A stretch of 64,000 bases of DNA from CAYFWF01 sp964346815 (GTDB lineage Bacteria; Acidobacteriota; Aminicenantia; Aminicenantales; Aminicenantaceae), in assembly GCA_964346815.1 (NCBI GenBank), contig CAYFWF010000031.1, forward strand, positions 26,954-90,953, written 5' to 3'. The notes beneath the pieces are model-generated. The model made no database searches and was not told where the DNA came from. It saw nothing but the letters and a program-made list of their open reading frames with translations. Shown in pieces: positions 1 through 9,600 of this stretch (position 1 is the first letter of the stretch; each line of letters opens with the position of its first letter). A program made the position numbers and the translations under genes.

Positions 1-1125
1 ACAAAAAAAGGGGGCATCGCCCGGGTAGAAAAGGACAAGCCAGGGGCGGAAATGCTGCTCTGGGATGACGCTTTGTTCTCGTTGATCAAGGCCGAAGAGG
101 CCGATGTTTACCTCTACTCCCGACAAACACACAAAGACTTTCCCGACTACTATGTGACAAACCCATCACTCCAAAAAGGGCGACGGCTCACAGAAGCCAA
201 CCCCCAACAGAAAAACTTTTATTGGTCTGATGGAACCATGCTGCTCGATTACGAGAGCGAGAAGGGAGACAAACTTCAAGCGGCTCTGTTTCTTCCCGCA
301 AACTACGAAAAGGGCAAAAAGTATCCCACCATCATCTATATCTACGAAGAACTCTCTCAATGGCTGAATCGTTATTTCACCCCTTCTGCCCGGGGATTCA
401 ACAAATCCGTGTACACCAGCCGGGGATATGCAGTACTGATGCCCGATATCGTTTACAAGATCAATGACCCCGGTATGTCATCTGTATGGTGTGTGCTTCC
501 TGCGCTGGAGGCGGCCATAGAGACCGGAGTGGTGGATAAAGACAGAGTAGGCATTCACGGACACTCCTGGGGAGGGTACCAGACTGCCTTCTTGATAACC
601 CAGACTGATGCTTTCCGCGCAGCAGTCGCAGGAGCCCCTTTGACTAACATGATCAGCATGTACAGTTCGATCTACTGGAATACAGGATCTGCCAATCAAC
701 CCATCTTCGAGAGCAGCCAAGGGCGCTTCAAGGGGGGGTACTGGGAAAACATAGAGGCTTATACTCAGAACTCTCCCGTTTACCACGCACAAAATGTCAA
801 TACCCCTCTCCTGCTCCTCCACAACGACAAAGACGGTGCTGTGGACTGGAATCAGGGCATAGAATACTTCAACACGTTGAGGCGTTTGGAAAAGCCCGTT
901 GTTATGCTTCAGTACAAAGGGGAGAATCATGGCCTTCGTAAACCTGCCAACCAAAAAGACTACACAGTCAGAATGAGGGAATTCTTTGACCACCATTTGA
1001 TGGGCAAGCCAGCTCCCAAATGGCTGAAAGAAGGCATCTCTCATCTCGACCTAGAAGAACACCTAAAAAAACGGACAGAAAAAATCATCCATCCTAAAAA
1101 GGAAAACGAAAAGGCGCAGAACTAA
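1..1125 (+). CDS. S9-family (prolyl oligopeptidase-like) serine peptidase, C-terminal part
   Basis: The reading frame is open from base 1, so the gene starts before the window and only about 374 C-terminal residues are seen. This is the alpha/beta-hydrolase catalytic domain of an S9 peptidase. The nucleophile motif GHSWGGYQ has its Ser codon at 565-567. The acid lies in HNDKDGAVDW and the catalytic His in GENHGLRKP, in the order and spacing usual for the family. Such enzymes cleave short peptides, often in the periplasm; the signal peptide and beta-propeller that would settle this lie outside the window. The frame ends in a Lys/Glu-rich tail. The gene stands alone, with a dispersed palindromic repeat just behind it. 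The family is confident; the substrate is unknown. Confidence 0.9.
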   Translation, partial: TKKGGIARVEKDKPGAEMLLWDDALFSLIKAEEADVYLYSRQTHKDFPDYYVTNPSLQKGRRLTEANPQQKNFYWSDGTMLLDYESEKGDKLQAALFLPANYEKGKKYPTIIYIYEELSQWLNRYFTPSARGFNKSVYTSRGYAVLMPDIVYKINDPGMSSVWCVLPALEAAIETGVVDKDRVGIHGHSWGGYQTAFLITQTDAFRAAVAGAPLTNMISMYSSIYWNTGSANQPIFESSQGRFKGGYWENIEAYTQNSPVYHAQNVNTPLLLLHNDKDGAVDWNQGIEYFNTLRRLEKPVVMLQYKGENHGLRKPANQKDYTVRMREFFDHHLMGKPAPKWLKEGISHLDLEEHLKKRTEKIIHPKKENEKAQN

Positions 1126-1460
1126 TGTCAACGCATTAAGTACAGCACCATTGTCGTGGCGAGTGACCGAAGGAAGCGTGGCCATCTCTTCAGAAAAATG
1201 AGATCGCCACGTCGTGTCACTCCTCGCGATGACACAGGAATTAATACGTTCGTAATAGTAAGGGAAAATTTTCAGCAGCGATCAAAATTTGGGGATTCTA
1301 TTTCTGCATTTGGGTGGACCTGCGCTGACCCGAATGTTTGGGAATCGAAAATACGAGATGCTGGCTGTCGAGGCGCCAAGGTTTAGAAAAGGAAGCGGGG
1401 CTAAGGAGGATTCCTCTCCAGCCAGCAGTTTGATTACATTATAATGAAAAAAGAATATAA
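1126..1460. other. Intergenic stretch with palindromic repeat and a -10 box
   Basis: I see no gene here. The left part is a dispersed palindromic repeat (1151-1236). The right end has a TATAAT at 1440-1445, suitable as a -10 box for the VanZ-like gene, but no good -35 at 17 bp. A short frame at 1156-1386 crosses the repeat and has no ribosome binding site or family resemblance. Confidence 0.5.
1151..1236. repeat. Dispersed palindromic repeat, copy 1
   Basis: Two arms, about 1151-1189 and 1201-1236, are imperfect inverted copies around a short A-rich loop and would fold into a long hairpin. The right arm reads gatcgccacg followed by tcctcgcgatgaca. A second copy with the same arm ends lies at 19391-19475, some 18 kb away. 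It resembles the REP/MITE-like family with the core 'cattgcgagga...gtggcgatc' common in many bacterial genomes. It may also act as a terminator for the peptidase gene. Confidence 0.7.
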
Positions 1461-2729
1461 ATGTCAAAAAATAAATATCCACTTCAGATGACGCCCGTTC
1501 GAAAGAAAGTGTTCTTTTCCTGGATGTGGGTCGCCCTCTGCGTTGTCTCCATTTTCCTCATCGTCCCCATAGCACGCTCGGTCCGGAATTTGGTCGAACA
1601 GCACTTGAGTGCAGATTTTTTTGGATATTTTGTGATCTGGGCCGTAGTCACCGCATGTTTAATCGGTTTCTATCTCCTCTGGTTCCGGCTCAGAATACGC
1701 TCTCTGACAAATTATCTCTGGCTTACAGTCATCGCATGTGTTTACATTTTTTTTATCCTCAGGCTCTGGAAGCGCCCTGAAGAAGCGATTCATTTTCTGG
1801 AATACGGATTGCTCGGATTCCTTCTGTTCCGAGCCCTTCGGCACCATTTCGAAGACAAGAGCATCTATCTGACGGCTCTTCTTATCGGAGGACTTGTCGG
1901 CATCTTCGATGAAGTTCTCCAATGGATGATCCCGCGTCGAATTTGGGATATGCGCGATATCGGGCTGAACGCTCTATCCTGCGGACTGAGCCAGATGGCA
2001 ATCTGGAAAGGGATACGGCCTGAACTTCCTTCCCCTCGAGTACAACCGAAGTCTATTAGGATCCTCTCTTATCTCGCTGTCACCGCAATTCTGTTGCTCG
2101 CTCTCTGCCTTTCCAACACGCCTGCACGAGTCAACATCTACACGGAAACCTTTCCTTTTCTCAAATTTCTCAGGAACGAGGAACCCATGTCTGAAGAGAT
2201 CCACAAACACCGAGATCCCGAGATAGGAATTTTCTATTCTCGTCTGACTCTCGGCGAATTAGAAAGAATCGATACAGAAAGAGCCGAAGAATACGGGCTC
2301 ATTTTCCAAGAATGGACCGAAAAAAATTATGCCGATTTCTTGAAAATCTTTCCTGGGTATGCCAGGCCCTTCCTTCATGAAATGAGAGTGCATATATTCC
2401 GAAGAAATCGGATGTATTGGTTATCGGCAAAAGAAAAAACCCCGGAAGTTGTGAAAAAAAATCTTTTCATTGCCTACAAAGAGAATCTTATATTGGAAAA
2501 ATATTTTGGCCGCACCCTGGAGAATTCTCCGTATAAATGGCCGCGGAGGAGGACGGCAAGAATAGAGTCGCAGATCGATATCACATCTTTCTACAAAAGT
2601 CCCGTGAGTGCCGCGAATTATTTTCCGTTGAACGATCTGAGCCTTTGGGCCATAGTTTCCGGGATGGCAGCGCTGATATTCATCTTCAATCTCTGGTTTT
2701 CCCATCGGAAAAAAACAAATCTTTCTTAG
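1461..2729 (+). CDS. VanZ-like family membrane protein
   Basis: The 422-residue protein has four or five membrane segments in its first 170 residues, another near residue 200 and one at the C-terminus. The VanZ-like signature is visible: HFLEYGLLGF, then DEVLQWMIPRR, then WDMRDIGLNALSCG. VanZ itself gives low-level teicoplanin resistance, but most relatives have no known function. A soluble domain of about 190 residues, likely extracytoplasmic, follows the VanZ core and is longer than in typical VanZ proteins (about 150-200 residues in total). The start has only a weak ribosome binding site, and a TATAAT lies about 15 bp upstream. It is a single gene. Confidence 0.75.
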   Translation: MSKNKYPLQMTPVRKKVFFSWMWVALCVVSIFLIVPIARSVRNLVEQHLSADFFGYFVIWAVVTACLIGFYLLWFRLRIRSLTNYLWLTVIACVYIFFILRLWKRPEEAIHFLEYGLLGFLLFRALRHHFEDKSIYLTALLIGGLVGIFDEVLQWMIPRRIWDMRDIGLNALSCGLSQMAIWKGIRPELPSPRVQPKSIRILSYLAVTAILLLALCLSNTPARVNIYTETFPFLKFLRNEEPMSEEIHKHRDPEIGIFYSRLTLGELERIDTERAEEYGLIFQEWTEKNYADFLKIFPGYARPFLHEMRVHIFRRNRMYWLSAKEKTPEVVKKNLFIAYKENLILEKYFGRTLENSPYKWPRRRTARIESQIDITSFYKSPVSAANYFPLNDLSLWAIVSGMAALIFIFNLWFSHRKKTNLS

Positions 2730-2818
2730 GATAAATTCTGCTGTTTTTTTGCTGCAAACGTCTCCGAATCCGTGACGGTTCAGGTACAGGATAAACGAGA
2801 AAAGAGAGCATCGAGGAA

Positions 2819-2847
2819 TTGCTTTTCCCTGAAAAATAGGCTACAGT
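2819..2847 (+). promoter_or_regulatory. Candidate sigma-70 promoter for the 2877 gene
   Basis: TTGCTT (2819-2824), a 17-bp spacer and TACAGT (2842-2847) lie just upstream of an AAGGAGG ribosome binding site and the ATG at 2877. It is a moderate match judged by eye. Confidence 0.4.
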
Positions 2848-2876
2848 AACCATAGCTCAATCAAGGAGGAACATAG

Positions 2877-3626
2877 ATGAAAAAGAGCGTGATCTTCACG
2901 AGTTTGACTCTTCTGTTCGTGTTTTCTTTAATCTTCACTCCTGTCCATACCCAGGCTGACCAGATGATCAAAGCGAAAAGGCACACCGACGCATTCAGCA
3001 TGATGGGCCAGTCCCAGCCAGCAAAAGACGAAGAAGTGACCACCTGGCTGACAAAAGACAAAATGAGAAGGGATGAGGGGGAAACAACCACATTGGTGAG
3101 ATATGACCTGAATAAAATCTACTGGATAGACCAATCCAAGAAAACCTATTCCGAAATAGATCTCCCATTGGACATGGAAACCATGCTCCCCCCTGAAGCA
3201 AAACAAATGCTCGATCAAATGGAGGTGTCTTCATCAGTTACAGACACGGGAGAGACCAAAACCATCAATAACTGGAAGTGTAAAAAATATCTGATCGAAA
3301 TGTCGGTCTCCATGATGGGAATGAGTATGCCCATCAAAATGGATTTCTGGACTTCGAAAGATCTAGGGATCGACGAGGATTTGTATAAAAAATTCTATGC
3401 CGAGACACTGGCTTTGAATCCCATGTTTCAAGACATGATCGAGGAATTTAAAAAGATAGAGGGATATCCTGTGAGAACCGAATTCTCGATGGACATGATG
3501 GGTGCCGAACAAAATTACTGGGAAGAGGTTGTCTCGGTGGAGAAGATGAACGCCCCGGCAGGAACATACGAACTGCCAGAGGGCTACACCAAAACTGAAT
3601 TCAATCCCCTTCAGCAGCAGCGCTAG
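2877..3626 (+). CDS. Secreted DUF4412-like protein
   Basis: The 249-residue protein has a clear signal peptide (charged MKKS start, hydrophobic run to about residue 22, then a cleavage region VHTQA). The mature part resembles DUF4412-type periplasmic proteins: a short strand-rich domain asking whether a cofactor or metal state is present, with the hallmark stretch YDLNKIYWIDQSKKTYSE and several Met-rich segments (MSVSMMGMSMP, SMDMMG). The Met clusters could bind copper, but that is inference. The start is fixed by AAGGAGG about 8 bp before the ATG. Its neighbours do not suggest a pathway. Confidence 0.6.
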   Translation: MKKSVIFTSLTLLFVFSLIFTPVHTQADQMIKAKRHTDAFSMMGQSQPAKDEEVTTWLTKDKMRRDEGETTTLVRYDLNKIYWIDQSKKTYSEIDLPLDMETMLPPEAKQMLDQMEVSSSVTDTGETKTINNWKCKKYLIEMSVSMMGMSMPIKMDFWTSKDLGIDEDLYKKFYAETLALNPMFQDMIEEFKKIEGYPVRTEFSMDMMGAEQNYWEEVVSVEKMNAPAGTYELPEGYTKTEFNPLQQQR

Positions 3627-3668
3627 AGAAAAATATCAGATCTGGATTCTCGATCAGCCGGGATTTCG

Positions 3669-5156
3669 CTAAAAAGATATAGAGAAAGTCGTTCCTTCAG
3701 TTCTGTCCAAAGTGACCGATCCTTCGATTTGTTTGACCAGGTCATTCACCAGCTGCAATCCAAGAGTTTCAGGGTTTTGGATATTCAAATTTTCGGGCAA
3801 TCCTATTCCATCATCACCTATAATGAGCTTCATTCTGTTTTGACTGTTTGAATAAAGTCTTATCTGAATTTCTCCTTTTTTGCTCTTTGGGAAAGCATGT
3901 TTCAGTGCGTTCGAAACCAGTTCATTTAGGATCAATCCGCAAGGAATAGCTTTATTGATACTTAAATAGACATCTTCCACATCGGTATTTATCTTCACGA
4001 TATTCGGATTGACCCTGTATGTATGGAAAAGATGAACTGTCAAACTTCGAATGTATTCTGCGAAGTTGATCCTCGAAAGATCCTCGGTCTGATATAATTT
4101 TTCATGAATAAGGGCCATGGACCTGATCCGGTTCTGACTTTCCTTGAACATTTCGACCATCTTACCGTCTTTGATCGATCGGGACTGCAGCCGGAGCAAG
4201 CTGGAAATGATCTGCATATTGTTTTTGACCCGGTGATGGATCTCCCTTAAAAGAACATTTTTCTCCTGAAGCGAAGCCCTTATTCTTCCCTCCGCCTGTT
4301 TTCTTTCCGTAACATCTCTGAGAATGCCGATAACTTTGGCTTCTCCTTTTTCTCCTATGCTGACGGTCGCCGGCTCTACGATCTTCGTTTGTCCGTCTTT
4401 GGACATGATCCTGAATTCATACCTGCTGGGGACTTCTTTCCCCTCCCTTCTCGCCAGTTCTCTTTGCCTGATTATTTCTACATCATCGGGATGAATGATG
4501 TTCCAGAAATCGAAGGTCTTCTCACAAACTTCGTTTGATGTGTAGCCTGTCAGATCCTCGAACGCAGGATTGACATACTGAAAACCCTCATGAGTGATGA
4601 TGTATATCGCATCATTCGCATTCTCTACCAGGCTTCTGAATTTTTTCTCATTTTCACTCACCACATGTTCCGCTTTCATTTGCTCCGATATATCCCTTGC
4701 GATAGCGAGGATTCCCGTTATCCTTCCCTTCTTTTTTATCAGGCTAATGTGAGCCTCTGAAGTTCGTTCTGCTCCATCTTTTTGAACCCAGCCGAACCTC
4801 AACGGCTTCGGAATCTTCCCTTTGAGGAGGGAGCCAAAAATCTTCAGGTATCTCTGAATGTCTCCTTTGAGCAAATGAGGAAGTTCGGTGAATTTTTTTC
4901 CAATGATATCCTCTCTGGAATACCCCGTCTCATCGAAAAAAGCTTTGTTACAGGTAGTTATTCTTCCCTTCAGGTCTATAGTGACGATTCCATTGGGAGA
5001 CATCTCGACGATGTTCCGATACTTTTCTTCAGACTCGGCAAGGCGGCCTATATCCTTTTTCATCTCTTTTTCAGATGTTTCCAATTCAGCTATCTTTTTG
5101 CGGAGTCTGAACAGTTCCTCCATGAGCTGCTCACTCGAATTCTCTTTTCCACTCAT
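3669..5156 (-). CDS. PAS-PAS sensor histidine kinase, HisKA_2 type
   Basis: The 495-residue cytoplasmic kinase has no membrane segment. The order is a short coiled coil (1-45), a PAS domain (about 45-165), a second PAS/PAC (about 170-290), a HisKA_2 dimerisation domain with the phospho-acceptor motif REIHHRVKNN near residue 300, and an HATPase_c domain with NELVSNALKHAF (N box), GDDGIGLP (G1) and LGLQLVNDL. HisKA_2 kinases often act through stand-alone response regulators; none is adjacent. It is divergent from a small Fis-type HTH gene across a 496-bp gap, and the two may work together (inference). The signal sensed is unknown. Confidence 0.9.
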   Translation of the reverse strand: MSGKENSSEQLMEELFRLRKKIAELETSEKEMKKDIGRLAESEEKYRNIVEMSPNGIVTIDLKGRITTCNKAFFDETGYSREDIIGKKFTELPHLLKGDIQRYLKIFGSLLKGKIPKPLRFGWVQKDGAERTSEAHISLIKKKGRITGILAIARDISEQMKAEHVVSENEKKFRSLVENANDAIYIITHEGFQYVNPAFEDLTGYTSNEVCEKTFDFWNIIHPDDVEIIRQRELARREGKEVPSRYEFRIMSKDGQTKIVEPATVSIGEKGEAKVIGILRDVTERKQAEGRIRASLQEKNVLLREIHHRVKNNMQIISSLLRLQSRSIKDGKMVEMFKESQNRIRSMALIHEKLYQTEDLSRINFAEYIRSLTVHLFHTYRVNPNIVKINTDVEDVYLSINKAIPCGLILNELVSNALKHAFPKSKKGEIQIRLYSNSQNRMKLIIGDDGIGLPENLNIQNPETLGLQLVNDLVKQIEGSVTLDRTEGTTFSISF

Positions 5157-5652
5157 TTTCGATCTATCTCACAGACGCAGATTTCCGCTCCAATTGCATC
5201 ATTCCCCTCTCAAACTCAGAAATGATGCATTCCTGGACTCATTCATTGAATAAAATTTTACAGTTCAAGAAATTTTTCACAATCCCCCTTTCAGATGAAT
5301 TCCAGGATGATTTTTCTGCTTTTTATCTAATCTCCAACGAGCATCAAGTATTACTGTCTAATTTTTTTACATTTTTTACGGCCGGGCATCTCTTTTTTTC
5401 CGATGAGGGGATATTTTCTTTCTCCCCTATTCAATCGAAAATTCATCCGTCAGAAGCCGTGTCTTCTTATAGTCCCCAGGGGCAGTATCTGTTCTTCTCT
5501 GCAGTCTACAGGATTTTGACTCTCGTTCCATGGCCTTTATTCAGACTGTTTCCCTGTTTGGCATGAATCATGCACACTCACTGGAATGGAAGTATTTAAA
5601 AATATGGATAAATTTATAGGATGCCACATCAACAAAGATATGAGGGGGAGTC
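5157..5652. other. AT-rich divergent intergenic region
   Basis: This 496-bp gap separates the kinase from the Fis-type gene. It is T-rich on the plus strand and holds a near-consensus sigma-54 site at 5559-5574. A frame at 5222-5566 gives a low-complexity Phe/Ser-rich peptide with no ribosome binding site, and I do not call it. Confidence 0.5.
5559..5574 (+). promoter_or_regulatory. Near-consensus sigma-54 promoter
   Basis: The site reads TGGCATGAATCATGCA, with the invariant GG (5560-5561) and GC (5572-5573) separated by exactly 10 bp. Only the T-run before GC is imperfect (ATGC for TTGC). The expected start point near 5585 leaves a 65-70 nt leader before the Fis-type gene. Two perfect matches to the same consensus occur at 14314 and 33623. 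Confidence 0.5.
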
Positions 5653-5994
5653 ATGAAGCAAGAGAGTGCTCTTCAGCCAAGTATAGAGGTCTTATCACAG
5701 TTATTTAAAATTGAAGAAGGGCTTAGAAGACTTAATGACCCAGATGACGATTCTTTATCCAAAGAGGACATATGGCAAGCGCTGCTGAATGTTGTTCTCG
5801 ATAGATTTTGCTCCGCTGATGCCCTTTCTCTCAAGGAATTCATGGAGCACTTGGAAAGAAGGCTTATCGTCAGGATGTTATTCAGAGCTAACGGGAACCG
5901 TAAAGAAACCGCCAAATTATTAGGGCTCAAATACACGACGCTTCACGAAAAGTTGAAAAAACACAATATTCACTTCAAAAATATGGCCTATTGA
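5653..5994 (+). CDS. Small orphan Fis-type (HTH_8) DNA-binding protein
   Basis: The protein has 113 residues. The last 45 form a Fis-type helix-turn-helix: LERRLIVRMLFRANGNRKET, then AKLLGLKYTTLHEKLKKH. This is the C-terminal DNA-binding module of NtrC-type sigma-54 activators, but there is no AAA+ or receiver domain. The first 60 residues are acidic and helical and match no family I know. A GGGGG-type ribosome binding site (gaggggga) precedes the ATG. A sigma-54-like site lies upstream, which suggests autoregulation or a place in the enhancer-binding circuit, and a PAS kinase is divergent. It could be a Fis-like architectural protein or a partner for a separate activator. Confidence 0.75.
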   Translation: MKQESALQPSIEVLSQLFKIEEGLRRLNDPDDDSLSKEDIWQALLNVVLDRFCSADALSLKEFMEHLERRLIVRMLFRANGNRKETAKLLGLKYTTLHEKLKKHNIHFKNMAY

Positions 5995-6035
5995 GTCTTT
6001 CGAAGTCCTATCTGGATCAGATGCCACCTCTCCGG

Positions 6036-6179
6036 TCATTGATCCAGCAGCCGCTTGAATCCCGGATGTTCACGCAGTGAATCCCACTGAGGATCGAGCC
6101 GCAGTTGAGGGACCGAGACGAGCTGCCTGAGGTATTCGGCATGGGGGATAGAGTTGTGGGCTGGAATCCTCACTCGAGA
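6036..6179 (-). pseudogene. C-terminal relic of a TPR/kinase- or cyclase-type protein
   Basis: Read on the minus strand, the last 40 or so codons before a TGA at 6036-6038 give SVPQLRLDPQWDSLREHPGF and then KRLLDQ. This is the characteristic C-terminus of long TPR-bearing Ser/Thr kinases and adenylate-cyclase-like proteins (typically LRLDPxWDPLRxxPxFQxLL). An in-frame stop lies upstream near 6210 and no start is seen, so only the tail remains. It may be left over from a deletion between the Fis gene and tRNA-Thr. Confidence 0.55.
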
Positions 6180-6254
6180 AGTTCTTAGCGGTTCTATACC
6201 TGCATCACACGGTCATCTTCTGAATGACCAGACATATATCCAGCATAAAAAGAG

Positions 6255-6327
6255 AGCCAGCAGGGGGATTCGAACCCCCGACCTACTGATTACGAATCAG
6301 TTGCTCTGCCGACTGAGCTACACTGGC
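6255..6327 (-). tRNA. tRNA-Thr (anticodon CGT)
   Basis: The 73-nt cloverleaf on the minus strand has a 7-bp acceptor stem (GCCAGTG with TGCTGGC, one G-T and one T-G pair), D arm GCTC...GAGC, anticodon stem ACTGA/TCAGT around the loop TTCGTAA, and T arm GGGGG TTCGAAT CCCCC. The anticodon CGT reads ACG. The CCA end is not encoded. Confidence 0.95.
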
Positions 6328-6346
6328 TCTAAGATGAGTTTATACG

Positions 6347-6547
6347 TCAGTCTTCTCTCTGAGTCATGCCCGACAACTTTTCCTGAACCATACTCAATTC
6401 TTTTTTCGCTTCTTCGAGGAGCTCTGACATGAAGCCCAAGGTATTCAGCTCAACGGTCTCATTCATCGCTTTTCTCATTTTATCGATACGTTCTTCCAGA
6501 GCTTTCTCCCTGCGGCGCAATTCCCTGAAATACTCCCTCTCATCCAT
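6347..6547 (-). CDS. Small coiled-coil protein
   Basis: The 66-residue, highly charged protein is predicted almost wholly helical (EREYFRELRRREKALEER..., EAKKELSMVQEKLSG). A strong GAGGAG ribosome binding site lies 6-7 bp before the ATG, which supports a real gene. It sits just upstream of tRNA-Thr on the same strand and is divergent from smc. I do not recognise the family. It could form a dimeric coiled coil; no function can be assigned. Confidence 0.65.
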   Translation of the reverse strand: MDEREYFRELRRREKALEERIDKMRKAMNETVELNTLGFMSELLEEAKKELSMVQEKLSGMTQRED

Positions 6548-6696
6548 GGATTCTCCTCCTCAGCCGCCTCTCACCTCGATGCTTTAAAAAAATTGGCTGT
6601 CTCTTTGCAATTATCCTCGATTTGAATAAAATATCTACTCTGTACCAATAAAAAATAATATAGCGTGAAGGACAAAAAAGTTCAACTCTTCAGATT

Positions 6697-9600
6697 ATGA
6701 TCATAAAAAAGCTGGAACTTCAAGGATTCAAATCATTCCCGGAACGAACCAAGATCGTCTTCCATCCCGGGATAACCGTGATCGTGGGGCCAAACGGAAC
6801 AGGAAAAAGCAATATCGTGGATGCCCTGCTCTGGGTTTTGGGTGGGAAAAGAATGAGATCTCTCAGAGGAGAACGGAGTACAGACATCATTTTCAACGGC
6901 AGTCAAAAGTCAGCACCGATGAGCATGGCAGACGTGATCCTTTCCCTTGCCGACGAAACCGAAGATCTCAAGATCAACCACCGATACTATCGCTCTGGAG
7001 AAAGCGAATACCGTATGAACGGAAAAGTCGTTCGGCTGAAAGACATCCAAGAGAGCCTCTGGAAGAAATCCATCGGAGAGAAAGAATATTTTGTTATCGA
7101 ACAGGGGGCCATCGGACTTTTTCTCTCGTCCAAACCCCTAGAAAAGAGGCTCCTCCTCGAGGAAGCCGCAGGCACCGCTTATTACAAAGACAAGAAAAAA
7201 CAGGCCCAAAACAAGCTGGAAAACAGCGAAGGGAACCTGACGCGCCTGGAAGATATTATCGCCGAGGTCTCGAAAGCAAAGAACTCCCTGAAAAGACAGG
7301 CGAACGCTGCGATTCGCTATAGGAAACTCAGAGAAGACATTCGCCGATTGACTTCCTTCCATTACCGAAAAAGAATTCAAGCAATGGAAAACCGGCAGGC
7401 AGATACCGTATCCCATTACACCCAAGCCCTGGATAGAGAAAATCAGGCCTTTCTGCAGCTTAAAAACGAAGAACAGAATTTGACAGCCAAGAGGAAAGAT
7501 GTCTGGATGCTGGAAAAATCCCTCAAACAAGAACAGGAAAAAATCTACGGACTCAAAACTCAAATTGCCAGATCAGAGTCCGAAATGGATAAAGAAAAAA
7601 GAAGAATCGATTTTTTCAAAGAGAAAAAGAGAAATTCTGAACAGAGCCGAGAAGAACTCGGAGAGGAGCTCATGGCGCTGGAGAAGGAGGAAAGAGAGAT
7701 CGAAAAACTCCTTCAAACGCTCCAAGTCAAGCTCAGAAAGAACAAGAAAGACCTCCAGGAAGCCGATAAAGCGATTCGATCCATTCAAGAACAGCTCGAT
7801 GCGCTGCAAAAAAAAATCGAGAACCTGAGAGACGAACAGCTGCAGAGCCTGGCCGAACAGACAGAAATCAAGAATGAGCGCGCAAAAATCGAAAAGGAGA
7901 TCGAACTGCTCATGCGCCAGGAGGAAAAACTCGAATCCCGGCTCAGAGAAGAAAGCGATCTCGAACAACAGAGGCTGAAGACATTCAACCAGATAAGCCA
8001 GGAAATCGCACATACCCGCAAGCTCTCTGAGAAAAGGATGAGAGAATTGGATGCCGCCCAAGCAGAACTGGATGAATGCCAGAATTCGAGCGATCGAATT
8101 CGAACCCATATCGCAAAACTAGAGACCGAAAGGGAAAAAATCCGCCATCAGGTTCATGGTCTGGAGAAACTGGAGGAGACAGAAATGGCTCAAACTCTTC
8201 CCGGGGAAACCGAGGGAACCCTCGGTATTCTGGCTGACCTGATCGAATCCGATGAAGCCCACTCTCCTCTGATCGATGTCCTCTGGAAAGAGGAAACCAA
8301 AGCTTCTCTTGTAGAAGCCAGGAAATTTTTGGACCGTCTCTCCGATAAGGGAATCAAAGGCAATTTTTTGCTTCTGCATCCCGAGGGAAAGAACGATGAC
8401 ATTCCTGAAGTCCATGAAGACCCCAGGGTGATCGGACATCTCAAATCATATCTCCAGCTCGATCGAAGCATCGAACGCAGGCTGTCTCATCTGCGGGACG
8501 CGGTCATCGTTCAAGACCTCAGAACCGCTGTGGAACTCTGGATCGACCATCCCCCCGTGAATTATGTTACGGTTGCAGGGGACGTTCTATTTTCATCAGG
8601 ATTGATGAAAGCCGGGGATCAAAAAGAAGGGCTCCTCACTCTGAGGAAAGAAAAGGAGAAGCTCGCCAAAAAAATCGAACATTACGACTCAGAAATAACA
8701 CCGCTCGATCGCCAGTTAGAGGAAAAGCGACATCTCATAGAAGATCTGCAGAAAAGACGCCAGAGCCTCTCCGCCCAGATCGAAGACCTCAAAAGACAGA
8801 TCGAGGATTATGAAACCACACATCTGATCGAGAAAACAGAAACGGAAAAGATTTCAGCCGATATTGCCGTCTTGAAAAAGGAGCTTGAAATTCTGGGCGC
8901 GGAAAGGAAAAATCTGGAAAAGAATCTTCAGAATCTATCATCGCGCACAAAAAAATTCGAAGAAAAAGAGGACCAAAGGACCCAGGCAGTTCGAGTGGAA
9001 GAAGACGCCTTGAACGCTCTTCGGAAAAAGGAGGAGCTGCAAAGAAGTCAATATTTCGAAATCAAGTCTAACACGGATCTTTTGAATGAAAAGCTTATTC
9101 ATCTCGAAGACCGGCTGAGAAGCGTGCACAACCGGAAAAAATCCATCCAGAATAAAATGGAATCTCTGGACACGGAGATCCAAAACTCAGAGCAAGAAAA
9201 TGAGAAAATAAAAGAAAACGTCCAGAAGCTTTCCAGACAGCTCACCCGGCTTCAGACAGAACTGGCCGAGAAAGAAAAACGAATCGCGCTGGAAGATACC
9301 AGGCTCAAAGGCTTACAGGATCTCCAAAAAGAAATGGAATCCAAATTGGATAAATTCAAAGCCCAGGCCGAAGCCCGGAAAGAAGAGAGAATCAAATGGG
9401 AAATTAAAAAGGCAGAGGGGGACAGAGACCTGGCTAACCTCGAGGAAAGCTGCTGGCAGGAGCTCAAAAAAACGCTCCAGGAAGTCAAAGACGATATCCC
9501 CATAGAAAACTTGCCCAAAAAAGATTTGGGATCTTCGCTCGACGATGCGCGAGATCAGTTACAGAAATTCAAAGCCGTCAATCTGATGGCTGAGGAAGAA

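Noticed and set aside
5222..5566. 114-residue frame between the kinase and the Fis-type gene
   Set aside because: Low-complexity Phe/Ser-rich product, no ribosome binding site and T-rich base composition suggest chance.
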